64,000 nt of DNA from Caldilineaceae bacterium. GTDB taxonomy: Bacteria > Chloroflexota > Anaerolineae > Caldilineales > Caldilineaceae. The notes below the pieces were generated by a model. The model was not told where the DNA came from and ran no database searches. It saw nothing but the letters and a program-made list of their open reading frames with translations. Of this stretch, positions 52,914 to 62,500 are shown piece after piece. The position numbers were made by a program, and so were the translations under genes. The first letter of the stretch is position 1. Each line of letters opens with the position of its first letter. The stretch spans positions 1-64,000 of the forward strand of contig JACKBC010000012.1 of the NCBI GenBank assembly GCA_020634755.1, given 5' to 3'.

Positions 52914-52951
52914 CGCTGCGGCGGAAAGAGCCTAGGCCTTCCACCGCAGCG
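52914..52951. repeat. Inverted repeat upstream of the membrane-anchored gene
   Basis: CGCTGCGGCGGAA (52914-52926) and TTCCACCGCAGCG (52939-52951) are complementary at 12 of 13. It lies 47 bp upstream of the gene start on the minus strand. Confidence 0.5.
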
Positions 52952-53064
52952 TGGTGAATGTGCGATTGGGCCGAAAGGGTGGGCAATATCGCACGTCACG
53001 CCGCCTCTCCCTGCTTTGCACTCTGCGAGTGCGCCGCGTCTCTCTCCACATGTGGAGAGGGACA

Positions 53065-53180
53065 GATTTTGCGCTGTTGCAGATTTATAAATGAACATCG
53101 GCATAGAAGTTCGACTTCTCCGAGAAGTCGAACTTCTGGGATACCAGTACTATTTTGTTAATACACAACAGCGCAAAATC
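53065..53180. repeat. Nested palindrome (perfect 15-bp outer and 16-bp inner arms)
   Basis: Outer arms GATTTTGCGCTGTTG (53065-53079) and CAACAGCGCAAAATC (53166-53180). Inner arms AGAAGTTCGACTTCTC (53105-53120) and GAGAAGTCGAACTTCT (53122-53137) are also perfect. The flanking CTCTCCACATGTGGAGAG (53042-53059) adds another symmetric stretch. The gap 52868-53323 is otherwise free of genes. Confidence 0.75.
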
Positions 53181-53229
53181 AGGGAGAGGGGCCCAGAATG
53201 GGGCGACCCCTTTCGGCCTACAGAGTAAT

Positions 53230-53325
53230 ACTATTTGGCTCTGTAAAAGCTATAAATAATTGACAATTCTACTCTGAAAATGGAGTAATTATTCATAGCT
53301 TTTACAACCGCAGTTGGTATAATTT
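53230..53325. repeat. Family F palindromic element, copy F2
   Basis: GTAAAAGCTATAAATAATT (53243-53261) and AATTATTCATAGCTTTTAC (53287-53305) are an almost perfect inverted repeat. The right flank, CGCAGTTGGTATAAT, matches the inverse of F1's left end. It ends at the stop codon of the next minus-strand gene. Confidence 0.7.
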
Positions 53326-56300
53326 AGGGTAGATCGAACGCATCCACATCCTGGCTGTTGTTGGTCAAGCCTTTGGACGTTCCATCAAAGTAGACGGACC
53401 AAGCCCCGGCATTGTAATAGACCACATCCTCATCCTGAACCGCGCCCAGCGTCGGTACAGCTGTATCCACGCTATAGGAGAGGTAGACATGGGTGGCGTC
53501 TATCCACGTCAGGCCGTCCACATTGGCGGTAGACCAACCAAGGGCAGAGGCGTCGATCATGCGTGTATAGGAGCTGCCGCCGTTCCAGCGATAGATGTCG
53601 GCGTCATCGCCGCCACCGCCTGCTCCAGGCGGCGTGTTGTTATTGTCCGTCGAGAAGTAGAGGACGCCGCCCACAATGCTGATGGCATCCAGGTCAAATC
53701 CACCGCCGCCGCCAGCACCCAATCCAAAAGCACTGCCGTCGAAGAAGAGCGACCAGGCGCCGGCGTTAAAGTAGACTACGTCCTCATCCTGCACATTACC
53801 GATGCCCGGCACGTTAACTTGACCGGCAAATGACATATAGAAATGGGTCGCGTCCACTCGCTCAAAGCCATCCACGTTGGCGTTGCCGCCTCCTGAACTC
53901 GGCAAACTGTAAGGAGCGGTAGACGCATCAATGGCTCGGCTAAACGCGCTTCCACTCCAGAAGTAGATGTCGGCATCATCGGCTGATCCACCCACACCCG
54001 GTGGGTTGCTGTTGCCAGACGTCGAGAAGTAGAGCGGTGGTGAAACGACGGTGTACGTTTGCCCCACAAAAGGCAGCCCGGCTGTCGCCAACACATTGCC
54101 CGCGCTGTCCTTGATGCCTGACGCCGACGTTAGATTGAGCCCCAGCGTGCCGCCGCCAGTACCTGTGCTGGCCGTGATGGTCCACGATGCACCGCTGCCC
54201 GTTACGGCGGTAATGGTGGCGCCGGTCAAGCCGCCGCCCTGGACAAGCGTAAAGTTGCCGCTCGCCACCCCGCTGACGTTTTCCGAGAAGGTGACCAGGA
54301 ATTGCACCGTGGCCGCCGCAGTTGGGTTGGCATTCAGCCTGGTGATGCTGGCAACCGTGGGCGGCGTCTTGTCGATCACCAACGTATAGCTGGCGGCAGC
54401 GCCCCAGTTGCCCGCTGCGTCCTTGGCGTGCACATAGATGGTGTGGTTGCCTGCGCTGAGCTGGACAATGGTCGTTAGCGGAATATCGACGTAGCCATTT
54501 TCGGTCAGGCTATTAAATGCGCCGTCGCTGGCGGTAAAGATAAAGCCCGAGCTGTTGGCGCCTTGCGTATCGATAAAGCCTTCCGCCGCGCTGATATTGG
54601 CGGTGGTGTCGGCAAAGGCGGCCGTGACGCGCACCACCGGGTTGGTGGAATCGAAGGGAAGCTGCCCGTTATTGGGATTGGGCGCCGCCGTGACGCCGCT
54701 GGTCGCCGGTCCGGTTTTGTCGACAATCAGGGTGATGGTTGCCGGGGCGCCCCAATTGCCCGCCGCATCATGGCTGCGCACGGAGACCACATAGGCGCCT
54801 TCGGCAAGCCCATTCACTGTGGCCGCAGCAATGGCCGTATCCAAACTGGCCGTTGGCGCCACGATGTTAACCGTCATGGCTGTGGCCGCGCCTGGGCCAG
54901 GGTCAGCGCCGATGAAATATTCGGCTGCATCAATATTAGAGCCGCCAGTGGCGCTGTCGTCTCCATTGGCGTGCAGGGCCACATCGACCGCCCCGTTGGT
55001 CGGGCTGGGTGTCAACGTGAGACCGCTTGTGGCCGGCCCGGTGGCATCACCGCCGTTGGTCAATACCGAAGCGACCGCTCCCCAGTTGCCGGCAGAGTCC
55101 AAACCATGCACATAGAGCGTGTGCGCACCGGGCGGCACCGCCACGGCAGCCGAGACGCTGGTGCTGGGCGAGCCAAAGCCGCCGCTCATGGGGGCGCCGG
55201 CGCCGGCCGCACCCACGCTGTCCATAAAGTATTCGGCCGCGGTAATGTTGGAGTTGCCGGTGGCGGTGTCGTCAATGGTGGCGGATAGCGTGCCGGCGCT
55301 ATAAGCCACGTTGCTGGTAACTGGTCCCACGGTGTCGCCTGTGGACTGTGTGTTTGAGACCGCCAAAAAGGTGAGCATACCGCCAAAGCCGGCGGCATTG
55401 CTGTTGCGCAGCATCAAGTTGCCGTCATAGATGGCAAACTTGATGCCGTCGGCGGTGGCGGCGGGGATGGTGGCAATGGTATCTACGGTCTGGCCGGGGC
55501 CAAAGGTTTCGGCCACCATGCGGTGCGTATGCGCCAGCGGGCTGCCATCATTGGCAATGACGGTTTGATGGGTGCCCATGAGCGCCATGGAGTGGAAATC
55601 CATGCCGGCATTGAGATAGCGCAGCAGCACGCGGTTGCCCGCCGCCGTTGGAATGTTGGTTGTGTTGGGATACGCCACGCCGTTGATCAGGAAATAGCGC
55701 GGTTTGTAGTTGCGCATATCAAAGCTGGCCGGCGTGGCGCTGTTGTTCAGCGCCGGGTCCACCTCACTTAGCACAAGCACCGCTTCGTCATCATAGGCTG
55801 TGGTTGCATCGTCATAGGCCTGGCCAGCCGCGGCGGGGCGCACAACGAGCGCCCCATACAGCCCCATGGCGCCCTGATGTTGGGCATTGGGCAGCAGCCC
55901 CGCGCCATATAGATAGGCGCCCGGTCGGTTGGCGATAAAGCTGTAAAGCTTGGTGCCGCCCGCCGCCACACCGGTCGTATCCGGAATCATGTCCTGGCCT
56001 TGAAAAAGGAGCGCCGTGTTCTCGGTGAGCTGGTTGTGCAGCATTACCGAAACCGTATCGCCCTGATTCACAATGAGGGTGGGGCCGCCCGGTTGCGTGG
56101 CGGCGGCGCTGGTGCTGTTATACCCCCAGACGGTGACGCTTTGCGTACCCAGCGTGGTTGAGCCGCTGACCGCATAGAGGTCAATGTTGATGGTCGCCAA
56201 CCGAGACGACGATGCACCGGCCGCCATGATGGATGTCGCATTGTTTATAAATAGCAGGACCAGGATGGCGGCCAGCATTATGAACCGCGCACCCGTTCCG

Positions 56301-56332
56301 GCCAAGCGGAAGGATCGTATTTTCGTTTGCAT
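53324..56332 (-). CDS. Exported cupredoxin-domain protein with Ig-like repeats and propeller-like C-terminus
   Basis: 1002 residues with a signal peptide (FIMLAAILVLLFINNATSIMAA). The first ~330 residues have multicopper-oxidase topology (TLIVNQGDTVSVMLHNQL, LYSFIANRPGAYLYGAGLLP, MGLYGALVVRP, RVLLRYLNAGMDFHSMAL). The copper-binding HxH motifs are absent: LLFQGQD replaces HxHG and YLYGAG replaces HCH. Three Ig-like repeats with GNWGA and SPTNGAVDV motifs follow (~345-660). An Ig-like domain (ITRLNANPTAAATVQFLV) and two propeller-like repeats (DEDVVYFNAGAWSLFFDG, DDADIYRWNGGSSYTRM) end the chain. It is probably not a redox enzyme itself. Confidence 0.82.
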   Translation of the reverse strand: MQTKIRSFRLAGTGARFIMLAAILVLLFINNATSIMAAGASSSRLATINIDLYAVSGSTTLGTQSVTVWGYNSTSAAATQPGGPTLIVNQGDTVSVMLHNQLTENTALLFQGQDMIPDTTGVAAGGTKLYSFIANRPGAYLYGAGLLPNAQHQGAMGLYGALVVRPAAAGQAYDDATTAYDDEAVLVLSEVDPALNNSATPASFDMRNYKPRYFLINGVAYPNTTNIPTAAGNRVLLRYLNAGMDFHSMALMGTHQTVIANDGSPLAHTHRMVAETFGPGQTVDTIATIPAATADGIKFAIYDGNLMLRNSNAAGFGGMLTFLAVSNTQSTGDTVGPVTSNVAYSAGTLSATIDDTATGNSNITAAEYFMDSVGAAGAGAPMSGGFGSPSTSVSAAVAVPPGAHTLYVHGLDSAGNWGAVASVLTNGGDATGPATSGLTLTPSPTNGAVDVALHANGDDSATGGSNIDAAEYFIGADPGPGAATAMTVNIVAPTASLDTAIAAATVNGLAEGAYVVSVRSHDAAGNWGAPATITLIVDKTGPATSGVTAAPNPNNGQLPFDSTNPVVRVTAAFADTTANISAAEGFIDTQGANSSGFIFTASDGAFNSLTENGYVDIPLTTIVQLSAGNHTIYVHAKDAAGNWGAAASYTLVIDKTPPTVASITRLNANPTAAATVQFLVTFSENVSGVASGNFTLVQGGGLTGATITAVTGSGASWTITASTGTGGGTLGLNLTSASGIKDSAGNVLATAGLPFVGQTYTVVSPPLYFSTSGNSNPPGVGGSADDADIYFWSGSAFSRAIDASTAPYSLPSSGGGNANVDGFERVDATHFYMSFAGQVNVPGIGNVQDEDVVYFNAGAWSLFFDGSAFGLGAGGGGGFDLDAISIVGGVLYFSTDNNNTPPGAGGGGDDADIYRWNGGSSYTRMIDASALGWSTANVDGLTWIDATHVYLSYSVDTAVPTLGAVQDEDVVYYNAGAWSVYFDGTSKGLTNNSQDVDAFDLP

Positions 56333-56350
56333 GATAATCTCCGTAGCCCT

Positions 56351-57817
56351 TTATGGACAGTTGTTAGGCAGCGGTGGGTCAACCCGCAGATAGGTAATGG
56401 GCCCGGTCATATTCACGCCCCAAGAGGTGATCTGATAGAGGGCGTGGTTGTGCGAGATAATGTAGAACTCGCCACACTGATTGAGCCCCTCGCCACCCGT
56501 TGGAATGGCGCCGGTTGTCCCCAGATAGGGACTGCCGCCATAAAACGTGCCGTATACCATGTTGGGCAGATTGGGAATCGTAACCGGAACTGGATTGGTC
56601 GTCGCGTTATATTGCTCGGCATCGTACCATTTGAAGATGACGTCCCAAGTTTGGCCGGGGCCAATGTTAATGTCAAACTTCTCAAAGGAGAGATCTTGAC
56701 CGGTTGCGCCCTCTAGCGCACGCCCGTCGCGGCCAATGACCAGACCGTTATTGCCGTGGGGATGGAAGGGGTAATCTTCGGTGCCCACGTTGAGATAGCG
56801 GATCATGCCGGGGTACGGATGGTAATTGGGATCGCTGGGCGGCAGCGTCTCGTTGGGGTGAAACTCGTGGACGCGCGCCAGTGCGCCATAGGGCTGTGTG
56901 GGCAGCCAAGGGGCAAAGTTGTCGGCAATGCTGTCCGGAAAGCCGCGGCCGTTGATCAGCCAGTAGCGCGGCTTATAGTTGTTGAGATTATAGGGGGCGC
57001 CATTCTCGGCGGCCTGGTGTTGATAGGGGTCGATCTCCGAGAGAAGCACCATGAACTCTTCGGCAGGCATAAAGCGGCTGTCGGCCCGATTATAGGCGAA
57101 GTCGGCGCCCATGCTGGGCCGTACAATCAAAGCGCCAAAGAGCCCCATGCTCACCTGCTTGCGCGGATTGGCGCCGCTTTCGTACAGATAGGTGCCGGGC
57201 GCACCGGCCACAAAACTATAGGTGACGCTGCCGCCATTGGCCACCGCCACGTTGGTCAACGAGGTCAAGTTGCCGCCGCCATCAAATTGCGGTTGGGCCT
57301 GCACGCCATTGGCCAGGACGGTTTCGTGACCGGGGAACATGATCGACACATCTTCGCTGAGCGTATTTTGCAGCACAACCGTCACCGTGTCGCCTTCATT
57401 GACGCACAGCACCGGACCCGGATGTTGGAAGGAGTTGCTGCCTTCGGCGTACCCCCACATATAGGCGGTGTTGCCATCCGGCAGCGTAATGTAGCCGTCG
57501 CGGGCGGTGAGGGTAAAGGTGGGGTTGGGGCTGGCGCCATAGGTGCAGATGATGCCAACCGCGTTGGTTGTATTGGCGGCGCTCTGCACCGGGGTGCTCG
57601 GTTCCGCGGCGGTTGTCTGGCCCACTGGGGCTGCAATCATGGGGAGATAGATGGTATCCCCCGTTGTGGTGTTTGTGTCCGTTTGGGTAACGGGATCGGT
57701 CTGTGCGGTGGGACCCGCGGCCTCAATGGCGTAGGTCTTTGGGGCATCTGATAACAACAGCAGCCCAAGCACCAGAACCAATCCCAATCGCATCCACTTC
57801 ATTCGAGATTTACTCAT
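56351..57817 (-). CDS. Exported multicopper-oxidase-like protein with partial copper ligands
   Basis: 488 residues from MSKSRMKWMRLG; AAGGAG lies 7 bases before the ATG. A signal peptide (LVLVLGLLLLSDAPKTYA) is followed by cupredoxin-like domains: VNEGDTVTVVLQNTLSEDVSIMFPGHE (137-165), a region where HCH would be expected (YLYESG), MIRYLNVGTEDYPFHPHGNN (338-357, H352-P-H354-G), and ISHNHALYQITSWG (455-467, H456, H458). The last two resemble the trinuclear-copper and C-terminal His motifs of Mn-oxidising MCOs. The mature start also carries TIYLPMIAA. It lies 18 bp after the stop of the 53324 gene's neighbour in the same direction. Ligand set is incomplete in one chain. Confidence 0.8.
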   Translation of the reverse strand: MSKSRMKWMRLGLVLVLGLLLLSDAPKTYAIEAAGPTAQTDPVTQTDTNTTTGDTIYLPMIAAPVGQTTAAEPSTPVQSAANTTNAVGIICTYGASPNPTFTLTARDGYITLPDGNTAYMWGYAEGSNSFQHPGPVLCVNEGDTVTVVLQNTLSEDVSIMFPGHETVLANGVQAQPQFDGGGNLTSLTNVAVANGGSVTYSFVAGAPGTYLYESGANPRKQVSMGLFGALIVRPSMGADFAYNRADSRFMPAEEFMVLLSEIDPYQHQAAENGAPYNLNNYKPRYWLINGRGFPDSIADNFAPWLPTQPYGALARVHEFHPNETLPPSDPNYHPYPGMIRYLNVGTEDYPFHPHGNNGLVIGRDGRALEGATGQDLSFEKFDINIGPGQTWDVIFKWYDAEQYNATTNPVPVTIPNLPNMVYGTFYGGSPYLGTTGAIPTGGEGLNQCGEFYIISHNHALYQITSWGVNMTGPITYLRVDPPLPNNCP

Positions 57818-57934
57818 TTTATAGCTCCTTATCGAGATCACCTTTAAACATGCACAAAGCGGGTTGTTTTTCTTCGAGATCATTTGTGTCATGTTTAAAT
57901 GGTTTACCCATTAATCATGCGTCAATGGATTGGT

Positions 57935-59344
57935 CTATATGCCCCAATCATTGGGATATTGCTGGGCGGCCAAGGCGCCGTTGGGATATACGTGCACCTC
58001 AGTGGCCTGCCCGCCAAAGCCGCCCGCCGCCAAATTATTGGCGCGCGTATAGGCCCGGTTGTAGAGCAGGTAGGAGTCGTATCCCAAGCCCGTTGAGCCA
58101 GCACCCCCCGAAAAAGGCGGCGTCGTAAAGAGGACATCGTAGCTTTCGCCGGCGCCAATGGCAATGGTATCCGTTTCGTAGCTGGTGTCCGTGCCATCTC
58201 TTCCACGCATGAGGGTGGCATCGCGACCTATGACGCGCATTTGGATGCCGGCCAGCGTAATGGCCGATTCTTTAAAGCCCAGGTTGGCAAAGCGCAGCAG
58301 TACCCGTTCGCCCGGTTGACAGGTGATCCGCGAAGAGTGCGGCTGATATTGCAACTCGGGTCTGCCCGGCGGCGGCACTAAATCACCATTGTCTGGTTGG
58401 CCCGGGTTGTTGACCGTCTGTACGGCCAGCGCATGCACAGACGCTCCGGCATCGATGGGCGCATTGGGCGCCAGCGTATCCGGATAGACGCGCCCGTTGA
58501 GCAGCGCAAAGTCTGCCCGATAGTCGCTCCATTCGGGCAGCTGGATGTGGGCATCGGACCAGTGCGATTCGGCCCAAACCTCGCTGAGGAACATGGCAAA
58601 TTCGCGATCGTAGCCGGTTGAGCCGTCGCCATCGTTATAGGCATACTTGCCGCTGGCATAGAGCGATGTATTGCCATTTTGCAGCGGGCGTACAAAGACC
58701 AGCCCGGTCATGCCCATGTGGACGTGCTCCACATCCTCCACGTGACAGTGGAACATATAGGTGCCCGGGTCGCGGGGCCGGTAGATATAGGTGAAATTGG
58801 CGCCGGTGGGCACGGCAATGGAGCCGGTCGGCTCACCATCAAAGAAGGGAATGACGTTGCGAAAGCCGTGCCAGTGCAGCGTATGGGCGTCAAAGAGATC
58901 CGGCCGCAGCGCCAGGCCGATGTTCGTCACCTGCATGCGGAAATCAACCGGATTGCTCGGGTTGAATTGGTCGAGCCAGAAGAGCGGCGCATTGTGTTGC
59001 GCCTTGTTTTTCTGATTATTTTTCTGTTCCGTGGTCAAAGCGGATACATTGCGAAAGCCAAAAATATAGGTATTAAATGGCGCTGGCGCCAGCGGATCGG
59101 GATGGATGGCTGTTTGCGTCCCCGGTAGAAAAATCTGTGGGGTAGGCGGCAAGTACACCCAGCCATCGGTGCCGGCGTAGTACAGATCGTACGGACTTTG
59201 CGCCTGGGCCACGGCCTCGGGCAGCAGCGTTCGCCGCAGCATGCCGGGCATGGCCGTGGCTCCTGCGGTGAGGAGCGCGGCGCTGCCGGCCATCTTGAGG
59301 AAGTTGCGCCGGTTTAATTGCATGGACGATGAATGATTACGCAT
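57935..59344 (-). CDS. Tat-exported multicopper oxidase
   Basis: 469 residues from MRNHSSSMQLNRRNF; TAGGAG lies 7 bases upstream. NRRNFLKMAGSAALLTAGAT is a twin-arginine signal. Copper motifs are HWHG (H157, H159) and FHCHVEDVEHVHMGM (H199-C200-H201, H207, M212), i.e. T1 site ligands plus part of the trinuclear centre. The usual HPxHLHGH-type motif is replaced by LGFKESAITLAGIQM, so the second half of the trinuclear site is missing from this chain. The next protein downstream does carry HPHG. It may oxidise phenolics or metals, alone or as a hetero-oligomer. Confidence 0.85.
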   Translation of the reverse strand: MRNHSSSMQLNRRNFLKMAGSAALLTAGATAMPGMLRRTLLPEAVAQAQSPYDLYYAGTDGWVYLPPTPQIFLPGTQTAIHPDPLAPAPFNTYIFGFRNVSALTTEQKNNQKNKAQHNAPLFWLDQFNPSNPVDFRMQVTNIGLALRPDLFDAHTLHWHGFRNVIPFFDGEPTGSIAVPTGANFTYIYRPRDPGTYMFHCHVEDVEHVHMGMTGLVFVRPLQNGNTSLYASGKYAYNDGDGSTGYDREFAMFLSEVWAESHWSDAHIQLPEWSDYRADFALLNGRVYPDTLAPNAPIDAGASVHALAVQTVNNPGQPDNGDLVPPPGRPELQYQPHSSRITCQPGERVLLRFANLGFKESAITLAGIQMRVIGRDATLMRGRDGTDTSYETDTIAIGAGESYDVLFTTPPFSGGAGSTGLGYDSYLLYNRAYTRANNLAAGGFGGQATEVHVYPNGALAAQQYPNDWGI

Positions 59345-59413
59345 TAAATATCTCCTAGGCATAGCGAGGATGAGGACGGAACGGATAGAGTGTATCTCGG
59401 TTAGGGAACCACC

Positions 59414-59476
59414 CCTTCCTGGAAGAGGCTGAGACAACATTGGCTCACGCGCACACGGCTGCCTCTTCCAGGAAGG
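59414..59476. repeat. Perfect 16-bp inverted repeat upstream of the multicopper oxidase
   Basis: CCTTCCTGGAAGAGGC (59414-59429) and GCCTCTTCCAGGAAGG (59461-59476) enclose a 31-bp loop. It sits between the multicopper-oxidase start and the stop of the giant upstream gene. It could be a terminator or a regulatory palindrome. Confidence 0.7.
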
Positions 59477-59545
59477 AGCACATTTCACCCCTAAAGCGAA
59501 AGGCTCCCAATCGGTGGGTCCGTCCTCACCCGGCTGATACGTGGT

Positions 59546-62500
59546 TTAGGGCATGTTGCCGCCACTAAAGTTGTCGAAGCGGCCGTTGTTAAAGCTGTAG
59601 GTTGCACCGATCCAGCCGCCGCCCTGCGCCAGTGTCGTCGACCAGGGGGTGGCCCCCTGGGTCACATTGACGCTTCCCACCAGTACACCATTTAGATAGA
59701 CCGAGACCGTCCCATCTGCCTGCGCACGGGCGCCCAACACGTCGTTGGTGTTAAAGGTGGCTGGGAAGGTGGCCTGCTCTATCCACGCGCCGTTGGCCGC
59801 TTTTGTGCGTACCGTGACGCCGGTGGTGGTGCGATAGCGCACATCTATGCCGGTGGCGCTCACGTTGTTTGGATCGACCCCATTGAATTTGAGCAGCAGA
59901 CCCTGCCAGCGCGTGGTCCGGTTATTACTTGTGCCAATGCTGACCAATGTCATATAGGCTTCCTGGTTGGCGCCAAAGATGGTTTGGTTCCACCAGATGT
60001 TGCCACCGGCGCTGTTGCGCGACTGGACGTTGCTGCTGTTAATGCGGAACTGATTGGTGGCCGTATTCCCCGACCAGTTGGCGCCCAACGCTGTCGTTGC
60101 GCCAGTGCCGCGGTTAAAGTCATCCAGCAGGCCGGTGGCCGGGAAGGGAACTGTACCACCACCGCCGCCACCACCGCCGCCACCACCGCTGCCGCCGGCG
60201 ATTTCATCTGCGCCGGCTTCAAAGCCGGGGGCGGAGGGTCGAGCATCGCCGTCAATGTCGGACGTGGGTGCATTGACGCCACTCTTGCTGGCGGCGCCTA
60301 GATTGACGGCCGGTGATGTGCCGGGAATGTGATAGTTCCCCAGCAGCGAAGGCGGCAGATCCACCGCAACCAGAATGGCCCCAATAAAGTTGGGATTGGT
60401 GCGCCAGCCATTGAAGGCCACCGCAATGTCATACGGCGTGATCACGGCTGGGTCAGACGTGCTGTTGCTGGCGCTGGTTGTGTATGGGTGTGCGCCCGCG
60501 TTCTGCTGGATAATCGAGTTAGTTGGCGCCAAGACGCCTGTGCCATCGGCCACGCCCAGGTCCCAGCGATCGGCATCGGCATTGCTTAGACCCGTCACCG
60601 TGCTTTGGCCCAAATTCAACGTACCCGCCCGGTTGTCCCAGAAGATGTTGTTGAAGAGCAGCGGGTTGCTAAAGCTGGGCGAACCGCCGGGCAAAGCGGC
60701 CTGGAGCAAAGCGCTGTTTTGCGAGGTCGACAGGCCGGCGGGAGCGGGCAGACCATTGCTGGTTACCGCGGTAGCCGTGGTCTGGTTCTTCATGATTGTG
60801 TTGTTAAAGATCCGCACGCTGGGCGCATCGTTGAGGCCAATGCCGCCACCTTCGTGGGTGGACACATTGTTCACAATCATGTTGTTGTACACATTCATTA
60901 CAAAGTTGCCGGCCTGCAAGAAGCGGATACCGCCGCCATCATCGTTGGCCAGGTTGGCCTGGATCACGTTGTTGTAAATGTCGGTGGGGCCAGAGCCGGG
61001 CGACAGTGTGGCGGGATCCGCCGGCAGCTGGCCGGCGATCATGACGCCGCCGCCTTCATCGTACGAACGATTGAAGTAGATGCGGTTGTCGTGAACGACG
61101 CCATTGGGGCTATATCCATAAACGGTCATGCCGCCGCCATATTCGGCCGAGAAGTTGCCGCACAGATCATTTTGCGCCACTTCGTAATGATCGGCGCCGG
61201 CAAAGAGGCCAATGCCGCCGGCCAGATTTGTGCCCGCATTGAGAATGATGCGGTTGTGGGCAATGCGTACATTCTCGTTGTGGTTGTTGGTGTCTGGCGC
61301 CGGCAGGTCTGGCGTGCCGATGCGCACGGCGCCATACGCACCGCCGTTGTTCTGGACGGTGTTGTTGGTAATCTGTAGATAGCGCGCATAACCGTTGGCA
61401 AAGATGGCGCCGCCCTGGGTAATCAAGTTGGCCGGTTGACCCGTGGGCAGGCCGCCAATCTCATTGATGTTGCCGGGGAAGCCCTGCTGATTGCCACCGC
61501 GCAGATCAAAACCATCGATGCTGGCCTTGTAGCTATCGGTAAAGGCAGCAGACCCGGCGGCATGGGCAAAGATGGAGACAACCGCGCCATCGTAGATTTC
61601 CTGGTTGCCGTCCCAGGTAATGCCGCCAATGGTGGTATACCAGTTGTCCGCCACTACGCCATCGCCACCAAAAGCGCCGCCGTCAATGATCGAGCCCGGC
61701 ACATAGGTCGCGCCCTGGAAGCCGCCTGGCCCCACGCCCTGCAACTTGATGGGCGAGTTGATGATCAGGTTTTCATAGTAAGCACCGCGTGGGTTATAAC
61801 GCGGGTTGGACAGGTCGGGTTGCCCTGGGTAGACCACAACCAGGTCGTTGCCATTGCTGGCCTGAGCCGCGTCAATGGCGCTTTGGATGGTCGCGTAGGC
61901 TTTGCCAGGGCCGACTTCGTACACGTGTGGCGTGTACGAACCGCCCGTAGAGGCTGCCACATTGCCACCCCCAAAGTTGTCGATGCGAGCGTCGCCGGCC
62001 GATGGGCTGGAGTTATTACCACCGCTCGTACCGGTAAAGCGCAAGCCGATCTGGCCGCCGCCTTGCGCCAGCGTTGTGGCCCACGGATTGGGCCCGCTGG
62101 TCACGTTGACGCTGCCAATCAGCGTGCTGTTCTTGTAGACCTCAACGGCGCCATTAGAGAGCGCACGTGCGCCAAGCCGGTCGCCATTGGCAAACGTGAC
62201 GCCGCTGAGCGTACCTTGCAAGGTCACGGTGAGGAGGCTGCCCGCCTGTGTGTAGATCAGCACGGAAGAGTTGGTGTAGTCGTAAAGGACGGCAATCAGG
62301 TTGGTGTTGCCAATGCCCGGTGCAGAGGTGCGCTTTAGGATCAGCCCTTGCGTGTCAGCGCCGAGAAGGCCCGGCGTCGTGCTGACATCGGTAAAGGTAA
62401 AGTACGCTTCCTGATTGGCGCCAAATGACGTTGCCCACAGCGGCAAACTGAGCGCGGCGCCTGCGTATACCCGCAGCGCGTTGTCGCGAATCTGGTACCC

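Noticed and set aside
53324..56332. Calling this gene a functional multicopper oxidase
   Set aside because: All classical copper-binding HxH and HCH motifs are replaced in the cupredoxin part.
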